From the NCBI GenBank assembly GCA_958299035.1, contig CATQJL010000305.1, positions 72,694,792 through 72,758,791 on the forward strand: DNA of 64,000 bases, read 5' to 3'. Both the position numbers and the translations under genes were made by a program. This DNA is from Cylicocyclus nassatus (lineage: Eukaryota > Nematoda > Chromadorea > Rhabditida > Strongylidae). Under the pieces are notes generated by a model. The model was given only the letters and a program-made list of their open reading frames with translations, was not told where the DNA came from and searched no databases. Of the stretch, positions 22,615 to 32,829 are shown piece after piece. The number at the start of each line of letters is the position of its first letter. Positions within the stretch are counted from its first letter, which is position 1.

Positions 22615-24133
22615 GTGCTAGCAGTAGAGCAGACTCCAGCGCCGGATATCACTAATGCGCGCACTCAATCTCTGCTAGAGGAAAAAGATGCTTATGTTGC
22701 GGCGCTAATCGCCAGAAATAACGCGTTGGCAGACATTGCGTTTGCAACCCGTGAACAGTTCTACAGACGGCGGAGAGATAACTCCTCGCACATTCTCTTC
22801 CACACCCAATCCTTCTAAACTCACATCCACATGCATGTTAGTTCTCGCTTTGACTGGTCACGCATCTGCATACGAATTACCTCCTGCGTACTTATGTTCT
22901 AACAAATCACCTGTCACATACTGGAAAATACCATCTGGGATCAATTGTACTAAAATTTTGCCTAGCTGGTCTGCGATAGCACGCCCAACGGAAATCAATG
23001 TGTTTAGACCAAACAGAATTAGGTATAAGAGCACAGCCAACGTTTGTAGAATAATTACCCAAACAGCCATTTATTTCGTAAACTTTTTTGGTGCTCGCTC
23101 ACAGGATACTGTAACGAAAGAGCAGACCGTCTCAAAAGGGGTGCGTCAGCACATGATCAATCACAAAGCTTGCGCTCATGGCGAACTTTCAGCAGTAGAT
23201 AACGTTTGGAAAACTTTGAATAAAATTGAAATTGTTTGGCCTTCCGCTCCTTTCCATTGTTGTTCGGGCTATACAATGACCGTTTCAAATTGTATTATAT
23301 TCCAGGCAATGGTATATGGTTACCACGGATCTCCTACGATCGAAAGCTCTATAGGACCACTGGAGGGATGCCGATATGAGGACGAAGCCTGTACAACGAA
23401 GGATGGAGCAGCCGTATTATGGACACCGGAATCAGAAAGGGATGTAAGTACGTTTTGGTTTCGCTCATGAAAGGCACTTTGGTGGATAGGGTATGGCTAA
23501 GCGACTCTAAAGAATTTGCTCTATCCTTTCCTTCATTTGATTATAAATTTCTTGATTGTGGTCGCTCTCTTGTTCCTACTAAACTGACCAGGGATACGCT
23601 GCTCAATTCTATTCTCCCATGCCTCGTCAAAAAAGACACATTAAGCCGACAGATTTGCAACAAGTTGGCCTCGCAACTTCTGACCAACTAGCCGCGCAGT
23701 TATTAGCAGTCGAGGACAATATGCAAGATTCACTGACTATATCTTTTCATCATACCATTCTGTCCTTGTGCAAATCTATGAATTCTTTAAGCATGTCTTC
23801 TGCAGCCGCTATCCTTGCTAATCCTACTGTAGCAATGCGAAATATTTTACAGCGTTCTGATATCAAAGCGAACTTTATGGGCGAAAACATTGTCGCTACG
23901 CAAGCTTGCGCTGTAATTCCTCCGTCATTATATTATTTGGTAAAATTTAACTCTTCTTGCTTTTCACATCCCTTCGTCATTGTTAACTTGCCTAATAAAT
24001 CTTAATGGAAAACATTTATCGATCCCACAACGGGAGTTTTGACCAATAAGGTAGACTCTATTCCTTGCTCTGAACATTTATCATTTAAAACCCCTTGTAA
24101 CAACTCTATTCTCAAATTCTATCCATCTACATA
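22615..24133 (+). pseudogene. Env-like glycoprotein region between gag and pol
   Basis: After gag, several frames read as a secreted, cysteine-rich protein. A signal-peptide-like start at ATG 22835 (MLVLALTGHASA) leads into a Cys-rich ectodomain with N-glycosylation sequons (for example NCTK) and the pair HCC. Further Cys and Ser/Thr-rich sequence continues through 23419-24005, in two more frames, to 24133, where a nested element interrupts it. The sequence resumes at 27979, and a hydrophobic membrane-anchor-like segment follows at about 28263-28345. Signal, ectodomain and anchor together are what is expected of an envelope protein. Its position upstream of protease and RT is unusual. The viral family of origin cannot be settled by eye. 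Several frameshifts and stops leave it non-functional. Confidence 0.55.
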
Positions 24134-24510
24134 TGTAACCGGGGGTGTCTAGTGGTATAACGGTTTTAACCGGATCGATAGAACAACAACGACTACACGG
24201 ATTGAACGACTAATATTTTATCTCAGAAAACGGTAATAAACAACAAGAAACAAGAATCGTAACTTGAACAAGGCTTACAACGAAACGACGGGCTTTACCC
24301 TCTTGGCCACTTCGGCGGGCTTACTAGTTACTTTCTATCTAAGGGGGAGATCCGCCTCTCTTCGACGGAGTTAGCTCCCGCTAGCGCTTCCTCAGCGCTG
24401 ACTCAGAGACTCCTCCTGACTCTCGGTATTTATACCCTGCCGAAGGGGTCAGCGCGGGCTTTTCTTTCCGCCACTGAAGATCGGTAGGTCGGTGATCCGC
24501 GCCCTCTGAC
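24134..24510 (-). repeat. 3' LTR of the nested element
   Basis: Matches 27416 onward with few differences. Its last base differs from the expected CA end (CTCTGAC then C rather than A). The reading frame of the third ORF runs about 130 bases into it. Confidence 0.85.
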
Positions 24511-25328
24511 CTCCGGGGAGCCGACGTCCTCGGCGGCTGCTGCAACTTGCTGAGCTTTGCACCGGGAACTCTCCTGCGGATGTCGTCGTAGAGGTAGCTC
24601 GCATATCCGTCCCTGAAATGCGTGTCGTATACCTGAAAAGAATTGTGGGGTCCATCTGCTTCCATGGTCACTCTCCTATTTTCTGTCCTTGAGGGAGCCA
24701 GCGTGAACAACTGATTTGGGTTTGCCCATTTTTTCAGTACTGATTCGATCACCGTCCACACTTTTGACTTCGTTTTCCACATATCAATCTTTTTGAACAA
24801 TGGTGGCGGCCACACGGTTACAATCTTTCCCCCTTCTTCGAGGTACTTCTTGCATATCCGCAAAGTCTCAATGATAGCCTCATCCTCCCTTCTTGGGTTC
24901 ATGGGCCATACTATGATCCACATACGACAGTTCTTCAAGTATTTCAACGCTTCTTTGAGTTGACTGAAGGATACTGCCACCTTGGTCAGTACTCCACACT
25001 GTTTCAGCTCAACTTCCTCAATTGATGTTGCACATCTTGGTGCAATAAACGCAACAAGACGTTCCTTCTCAGAACTTTGTCCTTTCTTACTGCTTGTCTT
25101 CTGAACCTTGACTCCTTTCTGGTCCTCTCCGCACATTTTCCGATCACTTCTGGAAGGGCTGTGCTTCTTGTTACCCATCCTACATGTCGACTTCCGACTG
25201 TCCGACTTCTTCCACTTGCGCTCACAAGCTTCCTCCGGCCAGATTCCTTTGGCTTTGACATCTCTTCTCTCAATGAAAGATTTCTTGCTAACAGCAGACC
25301 TGTCCTTCTCTGATATAGATCTGTTCAC
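24381..25328 (-). CDS. Extra ORF of the nested element, unknown function
   Basis: A 315-codon frame occupying the place where RT should be. The first ~90 residues are Lys/Arg/Ser-rich. A compact central region (about residues 90-225) has alternating hydrophobic segments such as KNCRMWIIVWPMNP and GGKIVTVWPPPLFKKIDMW, consistent with a folded alpha/beta domain. An SGNH-hydrolase-like fold is one possibility, but I see no clear catalytic triad and make no functional claim. The tail is basic and enters the LTR. It begins 50 bases after the protease frame stops, in a different frame, so it may be expressed by frameshifting or as part of a once-continuous polyprotein. No stop interrupts it, which suggests recent coding constraint. 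Confidence 0.5.
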   Translation of the reverse strand: MNRSISEKDRSAVSKKSFIERRDVKAKGIWPEEACERKWKKSDSRKSTCRMGNKKHSPSRSDRKMCGEDQKGVKVQKTSSKKGQSSEKERLVAFIAPRCATSIEEVELKQCGVLTKVAVSFSQLKEALKYLKNCRMWIIVWPMNPRREDEAIIETLRICKKYLEEGGKIVTVWPPPLFKKIDMWKTKSKVWTVIESVLKKWANPNQLFTLAPSRTENRRVTMEADGPHNSFQVYDTHFRDGYASYLYDDIRRRVPGAKLSKLQQPPRTSAPRRSEGADHRPTDLQWRKEKPALTPSAGYKYRESGGVSESALRKR

Positions 25329-25377
25329 AGTTATGGTACCTTGTTGGATCTTTGCTCTTACTGAGGCGGTGTTTCTC

Positions 25378-26049
25378 TTAGAGCACCATCTTATCCTTTG
25401 CTTTTACTTTGACTTCAGGCTTCTTGTGTATCACTACTTCCACCCCTAAACTCTTCAATGCATTTGTGCCAATGAGTACTTCCTCATTTTTATCGTCAAA
25501 AACATGGGAGGCAACTTTCTTCTTGCATCCTCCTTCTAGTTCCACTTCTACATTTACACCTCCGAGAAAACTCATCACATGGTTGGAAGCATCGTATATG
25601 CTTCCTTCCACAATGTCGAAAGTCTGAGGTGACTCGACATCGTACCCATCATTCCTCGCCTCTATAAGCACGCTCACGGGTAGTATACTTATCTCTGAGC
25701 CAGTGTTTAGAAGTGTCGAAACCGTTCTTCCCAACATTCTCGCTTGAGTCAATGTGATCCTGCCAACAAGTCCGATTGCTTTAAATTGGAAGCTCTTTAC
25801 GACCATGTTCCTGCCCCTACTTATCATTGATGTCACTCCATTCGAAGTCTTGATGACGCCTTCCTTCTCCGTTTTCCTGTGCTTACAATCTCTCATCGCA
25901 TGTCCGAAATGATCACATTTGAAGCATCTTTTGTCTTCCTGATCCTCATCACAGGCACTCGAGCTACTCGTTGGCTCCTGCCTTCTCATGTCAATTTCCC
26001 TTTCGCCTCTCTCCGCTGAGCTGCCGCGGCTTTGCGTCCTGGCTGGCAC
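25378..26049 (-). CDS. Nucleocapsid and aspartic-protease ORF, active site altered
   Basis: A 223-codon frame overlapping the end of gag by 64 bases in another frame, as in gag/pro frameshift arrangements. It contains one knuckle, CFKCDHFGHAMRDC (about residues 41-54), a Ser-rich patch before it, and a retropepsin-like domain (about 85-205). The active-site loop reads LLNTGSEISILP where retropepsins have DTGS. The codon at 25705-25707 encodes Asn, so the catalytic Asp is lost in this copy. Further along, a DDKNEEVLIGTNALKSLGV segment matches the C-terminal retropepsin I/LG motif. The frame is otherwise open. Confidence 0.7.
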   Translation of the reverse strand: MPARTQSRGSSAERGEREIDMRRQEPTSSSSACDEDQEDKRCFKCDHFGHAMRDCKHRKTEKEGVIKTSNGVTSMISRGRNMVVKSFQFKAIGLVGRITLTQARMLGRTVSTLLNTGSEISILPVSVLIEARNDGYDVESPQTFDIVEGSIYDASNHVMSFLGGVNVEVELEGGCKKKVASHVFDDKNEEVLIGTNALKSLGVEVVIHKKPEVKVKAKDKMVL

Positions 26050-27056
26050 ATACCCGTTTCTACTTGCTTTCCTCCAGGACGGAGCTTGCTGTTCGCTCCT
26101 CCTCTCAAATTTGCAAAATCTTCGCGACTGTTCAATTTAATCGCGACTTCTTTTACCCTGTTATATGCCTCAGCTGGGTCCACTTGGTGTAGGATTCCCA
26201 CCAGCTGCACGTATTCCGGCCATGACGTCAGATTCTCCAGCAGAATATGTGCGTACTCCATCGATCTTTCCTCAATGGTACATTGAGGATTGGCCTTCCT
26301 TGCTAGGTTCTCGAGGGCGACACAGAAGTCCGCGACCTCTTGGCCTGGCCTCAAGCGCATGTTCCTTAAGGCTGTCAGCGCCTTCAATCTAGCTGCTGTG
26401 GAGTCACAAGCCAGTAGTGAAGCCATCTCCCTTACTACTCTGTCAAAGCCTTGCTGTCTTACCCCCATGGGTATGCTCAGAAATAAGGACTTTGCCCTTT
26501 CTTCCAAGTGTTCATCACCCGGGACCTCTATTAGCAACTGTTCATCCCGGACCATGGTACCATACTTCCTTTTGAACTTTCGAATGAACCTGTCAAAGTC
26601 TTCATTCTCATAGCCCTTGAAGACTCCAGGATGAGGAAAAGTCATGCTTTGAAAATAGCTAAGCAATTGATCTTCCACACCTCGATGATTGTCGAGTGAT
26701 CCGACATCCGACCCTCTCAACACACTGCCTTCCCTCACTGCAACTGCCGTTGCTCTGGGACCGAGTATCTGGTTCAACTCTGCTGTGAGGTTCTCCAGCC
26801 TACCTAACACTGTGGCTACCTTAGCCTCTAACTCTTCTTCAAGTGGCAATCCATCAACTGGTATCCTACATCGGCTAAGGACCTTGCTTACCATCCCAGG
26901 TAGCATTTCCACTTCTTTTCTGATGAGGTTTATCTCCTCCATCATCAAGTGTGCTTTCCTCTTATGGATATCATCTGCACATCTTTGCTTCCGACCCATA
27001 TTCACGAACATTAATGTATTCGGCAGCGAAACGCTTCGCCTTGCTTTTACATTCAT
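25986..27056 (-). CDS. Gag polyprotein of the nested element
   Basis: A 356-codon uninterrupted frame. An N-terminal helical part (HLMMEEINLIRKEVEMLPGM) is followed by a capsid-like domain from about residue 130 (FPHPGVFKGYENEDFDRFIR) to about 310, with the REMASLL and QEVADFCVALENLARKA helices expected of Ty3-type capsids. It packages element RNA into cytoplasmic particles. No knuckle is present in this frame; it lies in the overlapping downstream frame. It reads away from the 5' LTR at 27416 with a short leader. Intact length supports a young copy. Confidence 0.75.
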   Translation of the reverse strand: MNVKARRSVSLPNTLMFVNMGRKQRCADDIHKRKAHLMMEEINLIRKEVEMLPGMVSKVLSRCRIPVDGLPLEEELEAKVATVLGRLENLTAELNQILGPRATAVAVREGSVLRGSDVGSLDNHRGVEDQLLSYFQSMTFPHPGVFKGYENEDFDRFIRKFKRKYGTMVRDEQLLIEVPGDEHLEERAKSLFLSIPMGVRQQGFDRVVREMASLLACDSTAARLKALTALRNMRLRPGQEVADFCVALENLARKANPQCTIEERSMEYAHILLENLTSWPEYVQLVGILHQVDPAEAYNRVKEVAIKLNSREDFANLRGGANSKLRPGGKQVETGMCQPGRKAAAAQRREAKGKLT

Positions 27057-27395
27057 TGGTAATCAACGCCGCACGCAAAATCGCGCGTCTCAGCTGATCG
27101 AAGAGAGTCAGTTACAATCGATACACACGCCTCTATTAAGCGAGGATGATTTAATCAATAATCACTTCTCCCTTATACCTTAACTGCCTGCTCTGTATGA
27201 TATGATAGTGACTTTTTTCCAGGTGATCTTAGATATGACCTTCTTGGCCTGTTACGTACATCACCTGCTTGATGACGTATAGATTTCCAACCTTTTTGGT
27301 CTTTTGGTTTCGCCTTCTTGGCTCGTTCTACGCGTTCTATGCTGTCTTGCCTCTGAGACAGTCGATATCAGTCGCCCGTGTGTATTTCAATCGAT

Positions 27396-27415
27396 CCAGG
27401 TCGGCTCGGCCCCCA
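27396..27415 (-). other. Primer-binding site of the nested element
   Basis: On the minus strand TGGGGGCCGAGCCGACCTGG immediately follows the ACA end of the 5' LTR, the expected position and TGG start for tRNA priming. Confidence 0.65.
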
Positions 27416-27974
27416 TGTAACCGGGGGTGTCTAGTGGTATAACGGTTTTAACCGGATCGATAGAACAACAACGACTACACGGATCGAACGACTAATATTT
27501 TATCTCAGAAAACGGCAATAAACAACAAGAAACAAGAATGCGTAACTTGAACAAGGCTTACAACGAAACGACGGGCTTTACCCTCTTGAGCACTTCGGCA
27601 GGCTTACTAGTTACTTTCTATCTAAGGGGGAGATCCGCCTCTCTTCGACGGAGTTAGCTCCCGCTAGCGCTTCCTCAGCGCGGACTCAGAGACTCCTCCT
27701 GACTCTCGGTAGTATTTATACCCTGCCGAAGGGGTCAGCGCGGGCTTTTCTTCCCGCCACTGAAGATCGGTAGGTCGGTGATCCATGATCTTACAATTTA
27801 CGAGTTGTTGTGCCATTAACTCTGATCTTCCATTGAGTTCAGGTGATCTTTGATATTTATGTGTTGTTGTTGTGGTTTTTTGTTGATGTTTTATAGTTCG
27901 TGTTGTTGAAACATAGGGTTATGCCTATGAATAGATGAAATGAAATGAAATGAAATGATCCGCGCCCTCTGACA
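27416..27974 (-). repeat. 5' LTR of the nested element, with insertion
   Basis: Same sequence as the LTR at 24134, but split by a 171-bp insertion at 27785-27955. It ends TGACA, followed by the CATA target duplication. Confidence 0.85.
27785..27955 (+). mobile_element. Short retroposon with GAAAT tail inside the LTR
   Basis: Absent from the other LTR copy and flanked by TGATCC on both sides (27779-27784 and 27956-27961). It is T/G-rich and ends in four repeats of GAAAT-type pentamer. A short tandem tail plus target duplication indicates LINE-mediated retroposition, either a SINE or a truncated LINE 3' end. Confidence 0.75.
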
Positions 27975-27978
27975 CATA

Positions 27979-28928
27979 TACCTTCGAATCTATGTCTTCC
28001 TCCGATATCACCACTCTGCAACTCTCTAGTGATCATTCACCTAATTTCGCGAAGCCAGCTCTTACTCTAATTCATAATTTGGTTATTACTAATCTAAGTG
28101 AGTTCATACCTGAACAAAAAAAAATACTGAATTGTGGGCAGCAATCGAAATCATGACGCAGTTTTGAACGCACACTTGAGCTCCTCTAATCCTAATCCTG
28201 TACAAAAGGTTTCAAACGTTAATTTCATTACTGCAACACCGTGTAAATTACTCAGTTACGTATTGGAGTACATCTATCATCCCTGGGTAGTGTTCTGTTG
28301 TACCATTGTTACCTTTCAAATACTTTCACGCGCTCTCATATTTTATCTTTCGACCCAAATTCCAACCAACCTTTTGCAATATTTTCGCAACTTCCAACCT
28401 AATAATCAAAGTAATCCTTCAAATAACCAAGCCAATGGCTCCAATGCAATGCAACTAACAACGATTAAGCGTTATGATTTCCCTAAAGTTTGCCATGTAT
28501 CCCTAACACACCCGATTACAGCCGCACATATTAGGACAAAAATCAATGACATAAGCGTATCAGCATTGATTGACACGGGTTCAACCATAACATTAGCTTC
28601 GGATGGGATATGCGCAGCTCTAGGAATATTCCATCTTGACAAACCCCACATGTTCGCAGCATTAGGCATGGGAGGCACTCCTATCCCAATGGCTGGTTCT
28701 AAAACTGTCAAATTCGACATAGGTAACACACAGTTACACGCGGTTTTCCATTTCATTAAAGGCCATTGTGTAACTAATGTAGACTCCAATTATGAAGTAA
28801 TTCTGGGTCAAGACGTTTTTTCCAAGCTACTCCCAATGACCATCAACTATCAAACAAAGCAAGTGCATTTCGGTAGTACCGTACCCCCCCCCCCCCTGGT
28901 GCAACCCCTAAAAAGAAAAGCGATCTGA
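27979..28928 (+). pseudogene. Env-like C-terminus joined to aspartic protease
   Basis: Env-like sequence resumes after the nested element. The 264-codon frame at 28134-28928 starts in it, passes through a strongly hydrophobic membrane segment (about residues 44-66), then an Asn-rich linker (NNQSNPSNNQANGS-like), and ends with a retropepsin domain. The protease active site, ALIDTGSTITLAS, is at about 28561-28599 with the catalytic Asp intact. An EVILGQDVFSKL motif follows near its C-terminus. One open frame spanning the membrane anchor and the protease suggests both came from one polyprotein. A run of 13 C at 28884-28896 encodes prolines just before the frame ends and may be the site of a frameshift. 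Confidence 0.65.
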
Positions 28929-29267
28929 GCGAGTTAGAGTACCCGATTAGAGTGAGGGATACGATATGCCTGCAACCTAATAGCGAAAGTTTTGTAGTGT
29001 GCACAGCCCCGCCCACAAACTCAAAGAATGACTTTGTCTTGGTGTAACAATGTACAAAATTAAATGAAAAAGACCTCGTAGTAGCTCCGGCCATAATCAA
29101 TTCCGAGACACCATATATTTTGGTGTCTAATCCAAGCAATCAGCCGGCAACCCTATATGCAGGCATGCATATAGCTAATGCCGCTGAGGTGGCTCAAGAG
29201 GGTCTTACGGTAACTGAAGCAGATGATACGCAAATTACTCCCGCAATCTCATGTGCCGGCGAATTAT
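28929..29267 (+). pseudogene. Pol linker between protease and RT
   Basis: Frames continue pol beyond the poly-C tract, including NPSNQPATLYAGMHIANAAE before the break at 29268. Stops and a frameshift are present. It is interrupted by a mariner-type MITE. Confidence 0.5.
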
Positions 29268-29269
29268 TA

Positions 29270-30184
29270 GGTTGTTGCAAAAATAATGTCCGTTTTTCTA
29301 GACCTATATTTCAAACAACTTTTTTCCCATCAGACTTTCTTTTTCGATATAATATCTGCATATCATTGGAAAGCTCTCTTCATGTACTTTCTCACGGTTG
29401 TGAAATTAAGCTGCTATCTTCACTTGTGAGAATTTCATCAGCATTTTCCACATCCGCACTCAGAATCAGAATTTCATAGCTTCCACTCTCTTGACCACAA
29501 TTCAGGAGCAAATAAACGAATTCTCCTGAAAACATAGCAAGTGTATTGAATGAAGATTGTTTACCTACTGCGTGCTTATGCAGATTTTTGGAGAAATGTG
29601 GACTGAGAAATTGACGCGTCAAAATAGATACTCGCTGCTGGCATTCTATGGGTCAAAAATTTCTCATAATTAAGGCAATCGCCAAAGCTTCGACCATTTC
29701 TGTAAGCTTGAAGTTAGCACACCTTAAATATATTATTTGCAGAGAAACTTAGCTATTCAGTGCACGAAGAATTCCAAATTTTCATAATTAGGCATTTACA
29801 AGCCTACAACAAATAGGCTCAAAAGAGTGAACATTTTTGAATTTTTATCTTTCCTTTTCGCAGAATTCCTTCGTTGGAGTTTCTTCTATACACACCTATA
29901 CTATTGGCCTGCGGCTACAAAATAAGTTAATTAGCAGACAAAGGGACAAAGCTTGAAGAGAGTTGTAAGCTCTTGAAGACGAGGCTTTCAAGAGAAAAAC
30001 TTTCAGTTTTTTGACGCATGGTTTTCTTCCCGTTTGCGATATCAGTATGTGCAGGGGCGCGCTAAGTTAAGAAAGGTTTGATGTTTTTGATGGTCTTGAC
30101 TGCTTTCAAAAATATGGAGACTGAACGAAGTTATGGCCTTCCAAAGTGAAAATTTGCAAAACGGACATTATTTTTGCAACAACC
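29270..30184. mobile_element. Mariner-type MITE in pol
   Basis: Ends GGTTGTTGCAAAAATAATGT and its exact inverse (27-bp inverted repeats), flanked by TA dinucleotides (29268-29269 and 30185-30186). TA targets and this kind of terminus are typical of Tc1/mariner. There is no transposase frame. Pol coding resumes immediately after the right TA. Confidence 0.85.
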
Positions 30185-30186
30185 TA

Positions 30187-31142
30187 ATACCTTCCGATGA
30201 CCCAAGTTATAGAATTGATCTTGACGATAACGACCTAACGGAAGCCGAGCGAGACCAACTCTCAGAACTTCTTATAGAGTTTGCTGATGTTTTCTCTAGG
30301 CACCAGTACGACATAGGTATCTAGCTGCACTGCAGGCAAGGTACATATATATACTAACAGTGACCCGCCCGCACGCATTCGCCCTTACCGCGTTCCAGTA
30401 AAGTATCGCGAAGGATCACAAAAGCACGTAAATATGCTTCTAAAATGTGGCGTAATGAAGCAATCGCATACTCCATGGGTTCATAATTTAGTTGCAGTGC
30501 GTAAAAAAGACAATTCCCTGCGCATCTGTTTAGACATGCGCCGCCCAATTAATAAAGTAACTTAACACTCCCCGATCCTTATCCAATCCCTCGTATCGAT
30601 GACGTGTTAGAGAAAATTGGGGAAACAAGCACTACACTACACTAGATCTAGCTAGCAGTTACCTACAACTCCCACTAGATGACAAAAGTAGCTATAAATG
30701 TGGCGTAATAACTGAGAATCGGGTGTATCAGATGACACATCTGCCATTTGGTCTAAAATCAGCTAGTAGTTATTTTACTCGCATAATGACCCGCGTGTTA
30801 GGAGGTTTAGAGGATAACGTGCTTGAATATATTGGTGACATTCTAATCTATAGCAAAGACTTCCCATCACACCTCAGCGCCATCCGAAAAGTGTTAACCC
30901 GCTTGCGCGAATTTCACCTAAAAGCATCGCCGAAAAAGTGCGTCTTTGCCAGACCTCAAATCACTTTCCTGGGTCATACGGTAAACATGCATAGCTACTC
31001 ACCTGCAGAGGCAAATACCCGATTCATAAGAGAATTTCCCACTCCGCGCAACGTCAAGGAAGTCAAGCGTTTTGTGGTTATGGTAGGATTCCTTCGAAAA
31101 TTTATTCCAAATTTTGCAAATATTGCTGAGCCGCTCACTTGA
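30187..31142 (+). pseudogene. Ty3-like reverse transcriptase, broken
   Basis: RT blocks in order: an upstream acidic segment (LTEAERDQLSELLIEFADVF, about 30230-30300), a DPPARIRPYRV-like block near 30362, and then QMTHLPFGLKSASSYFTRIM. The catalytic-C block reads YIGDILIYS at 30828-30854. The usual motif is Y-x-D-D, so the first catalytic Asp is Gly. ITFLGHTVN follows near 30960. Stops near 30322 and 30562 and frameshifts interrupt the early blocks. Motif content and the FGLKSASSYFTRIM string place it with Ty3/metaviruses rather than BEL/Pao. Confidence 0.75.
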
Positions 31143-31790
31143 CTAACGCGTAAGGATAATAAATTCTAATAGACCGACAAGCAGGACGCCGCCTTTAGAG
31201 CTTAGGGACGCGTTATTGCAAAAACCCATCCTTGGATATCCAAATTAGATAGACCGTTTCACATTTTTACGGATGCCAGTCAGGTAGCTCAAGCGGGCGC
31301 TCTAATGCAGGAGCACGAAACAGGGCCAAGTAAATACTATGTCATAGCATACTGTAGCCGCACTTTGAGCGATAGCAAGCGTCGCTGGCCCGCGGTACAA
31401 GTAAAACTAGGTGCGATTATATTTGCGTTACGCCAATTCAACCCATATATCTGCATGTCCGAGGTAGTTCTACATAGTGACCATAAGCCGCTCACATTTT
31501 TACCAAATAAAAGTAAAAGCATGACAACCTGGCAAGGTGGATAATTGAGCTGCAGAGTTACCATATCAAAGTTGTACACGTAAAAGGTGAAAAGATTACG
31601 GTAGCCGACGACAAAAATGGAATCCCAACAGTTAGGAACGAACTGCAAGACATCATCGAGTTTACAGTTTACATCCTGTTGACTTTGCAGATGAAGAAAA
31701 ATCTGATAGGTTAGTTTTCCAGCTAAAAACCACTGAAAACTTAGAGCCCTCTACTGATGAGCAAATCAAAAAAGAAGTACCAGAAATGCA
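31143..31790 (+). pseudogene. RNase H and connection region
   Basis: Downstream of RT. FHIFTDASQVAQAGALMQ at about 31258-31311 carries the first RNase H acidic residue; YCSRTLSDSKRRWPAVQ and VVLHSDHKPLTFL follow in frame to 31544. In-frame stops at 31141 and about 31203 and a frameshift near 31544 disable it. RNase H would remove the RNA strand during reverse transcription. The region ends where a hAT-type MITE is inserted. Confidence 0.7.
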
Positions 31791-31827
31791 AACAAAACAA
31801 CTATAAAATTCGATGGTTGCTTATACT

Positions 31828-32814
31828 CAGGGCCCGGACGGAGTGGCGCTTTCACAAGCTGGATATCGTTTTTGGCCCGAAAAAGCAAAGAGGAAGTTGT
31901 ATTTTGGGGTCCGGGGCTCCGCCCCGGACCCCAAAAACGACTTCCCCTTTGTTTATCGATAAACAATGCACATACCATTCTTTATTCATCATTCCTTGTC
32001 GATGCTACTGTCCTGTGAACTTAGATTCCAGCAATGTGAAGATTCTGTGCTCCGATCGCTAGCCTGCCCGCAGGCGGGAATTCAAATCGCAATTCTTGTA
32101 AGAGGAAAATAACAAAATAGGCTCGTTTTCAATGCACAATTAACGATATGACACCAAATTTGCTGTGTAGTTGGAGGACCATGAGCACAAAAAAAGTTTG
32201 AAAAATTATGAGAAACTTATGTAAATTTAAAAAATGGTGAGTGTTTTTCGAAATTAGGTGGCTCCCGCGCCACCTGGGAGCCACCTGGGGTGGCTCCCTG
32301 TTTACCCTCACATAATTTCCCGGATTTCTTTACATAAATGTGGACTAGGTCGAGAGTATTACTACATGTTTAAATCCGCTTCCAAAACCACCAAGGCACC
32401 GCTTCGATACAGCCCCAAATAGGGTTCACAGCGTTATGATCGGCCTCGGAAAGCGCGCTCCAATCGCAATCGGTTATTGTAAATTGTAAAGTTTCGCAGT
32501 TGACTAATAAATGAGTAGTATCTTAGATATATAAACGTCAAAGTTTGTGCAAAGCTTGACCCTATGTTTTTTTATAGATTCCTTTGCGGATGAACCCATT
32601 GGCTGAAACCTTGATGACCCGGGCTGGACCAGGAAAGCCAGGTAGTACTACTATAATAAGCGCTGAGGCCGCCCATCTTATTATTTGTGTATATCTGTTT
32701 GTCAGGGACTTACGGGGGTCAAAAATAGGGTCAAAGGGGAAGTTGTAAGAAATTTTGGCTTCAAAGGGGATATCGTTTTCAAAATTCTGAAATGCCACCT
32801 CCTGCCGGGCCCTG
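31828..32814. mobile_element. hAT-type MITE with 8-bp duplication
   Basis: Ends CAGGGCCCGG and inverse, flanked exactly by CTTATACT (31820-31827 and 32815-32822). An 8-bp duplication with CAGGG-type ends fits the hAT superfamily. Inside is a near-perfect hairpin around GGGGTCCGGGGCTCCGCCCC (about 31895-31945). No transposase. A related fragment is seen at 57727-57778. Confidence 0.85.
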
Positions 32815-32829
32815 CTTATACTATCGATT

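Larger units (their letters stand above)
24134..27974 (-). mobile_element. Nested minus-strand LTR element lacking RT
   Basis: LTRs starting TGTAACCGGGGGTGTC lie at 24134-24510 and 27416-27974. They bound minus-strand gag, a CCHC/protease region and an extra open frame. CATA flanks both ends (24130-24133 and 27975-27978). A candidate primer-binding site follows the 5' LTR on the minus strand. Nothing resembling RT, RNase H or integrase fits in the 2.9 kb between the LTRs, so the element must have depended on enzymes of another. It interrupts the env-like region of the host element. The LTRs are very similar once a 171-bp insertion in the right copy is set aside, so it is a relatively recent arrival. 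Confidence 0.85.
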
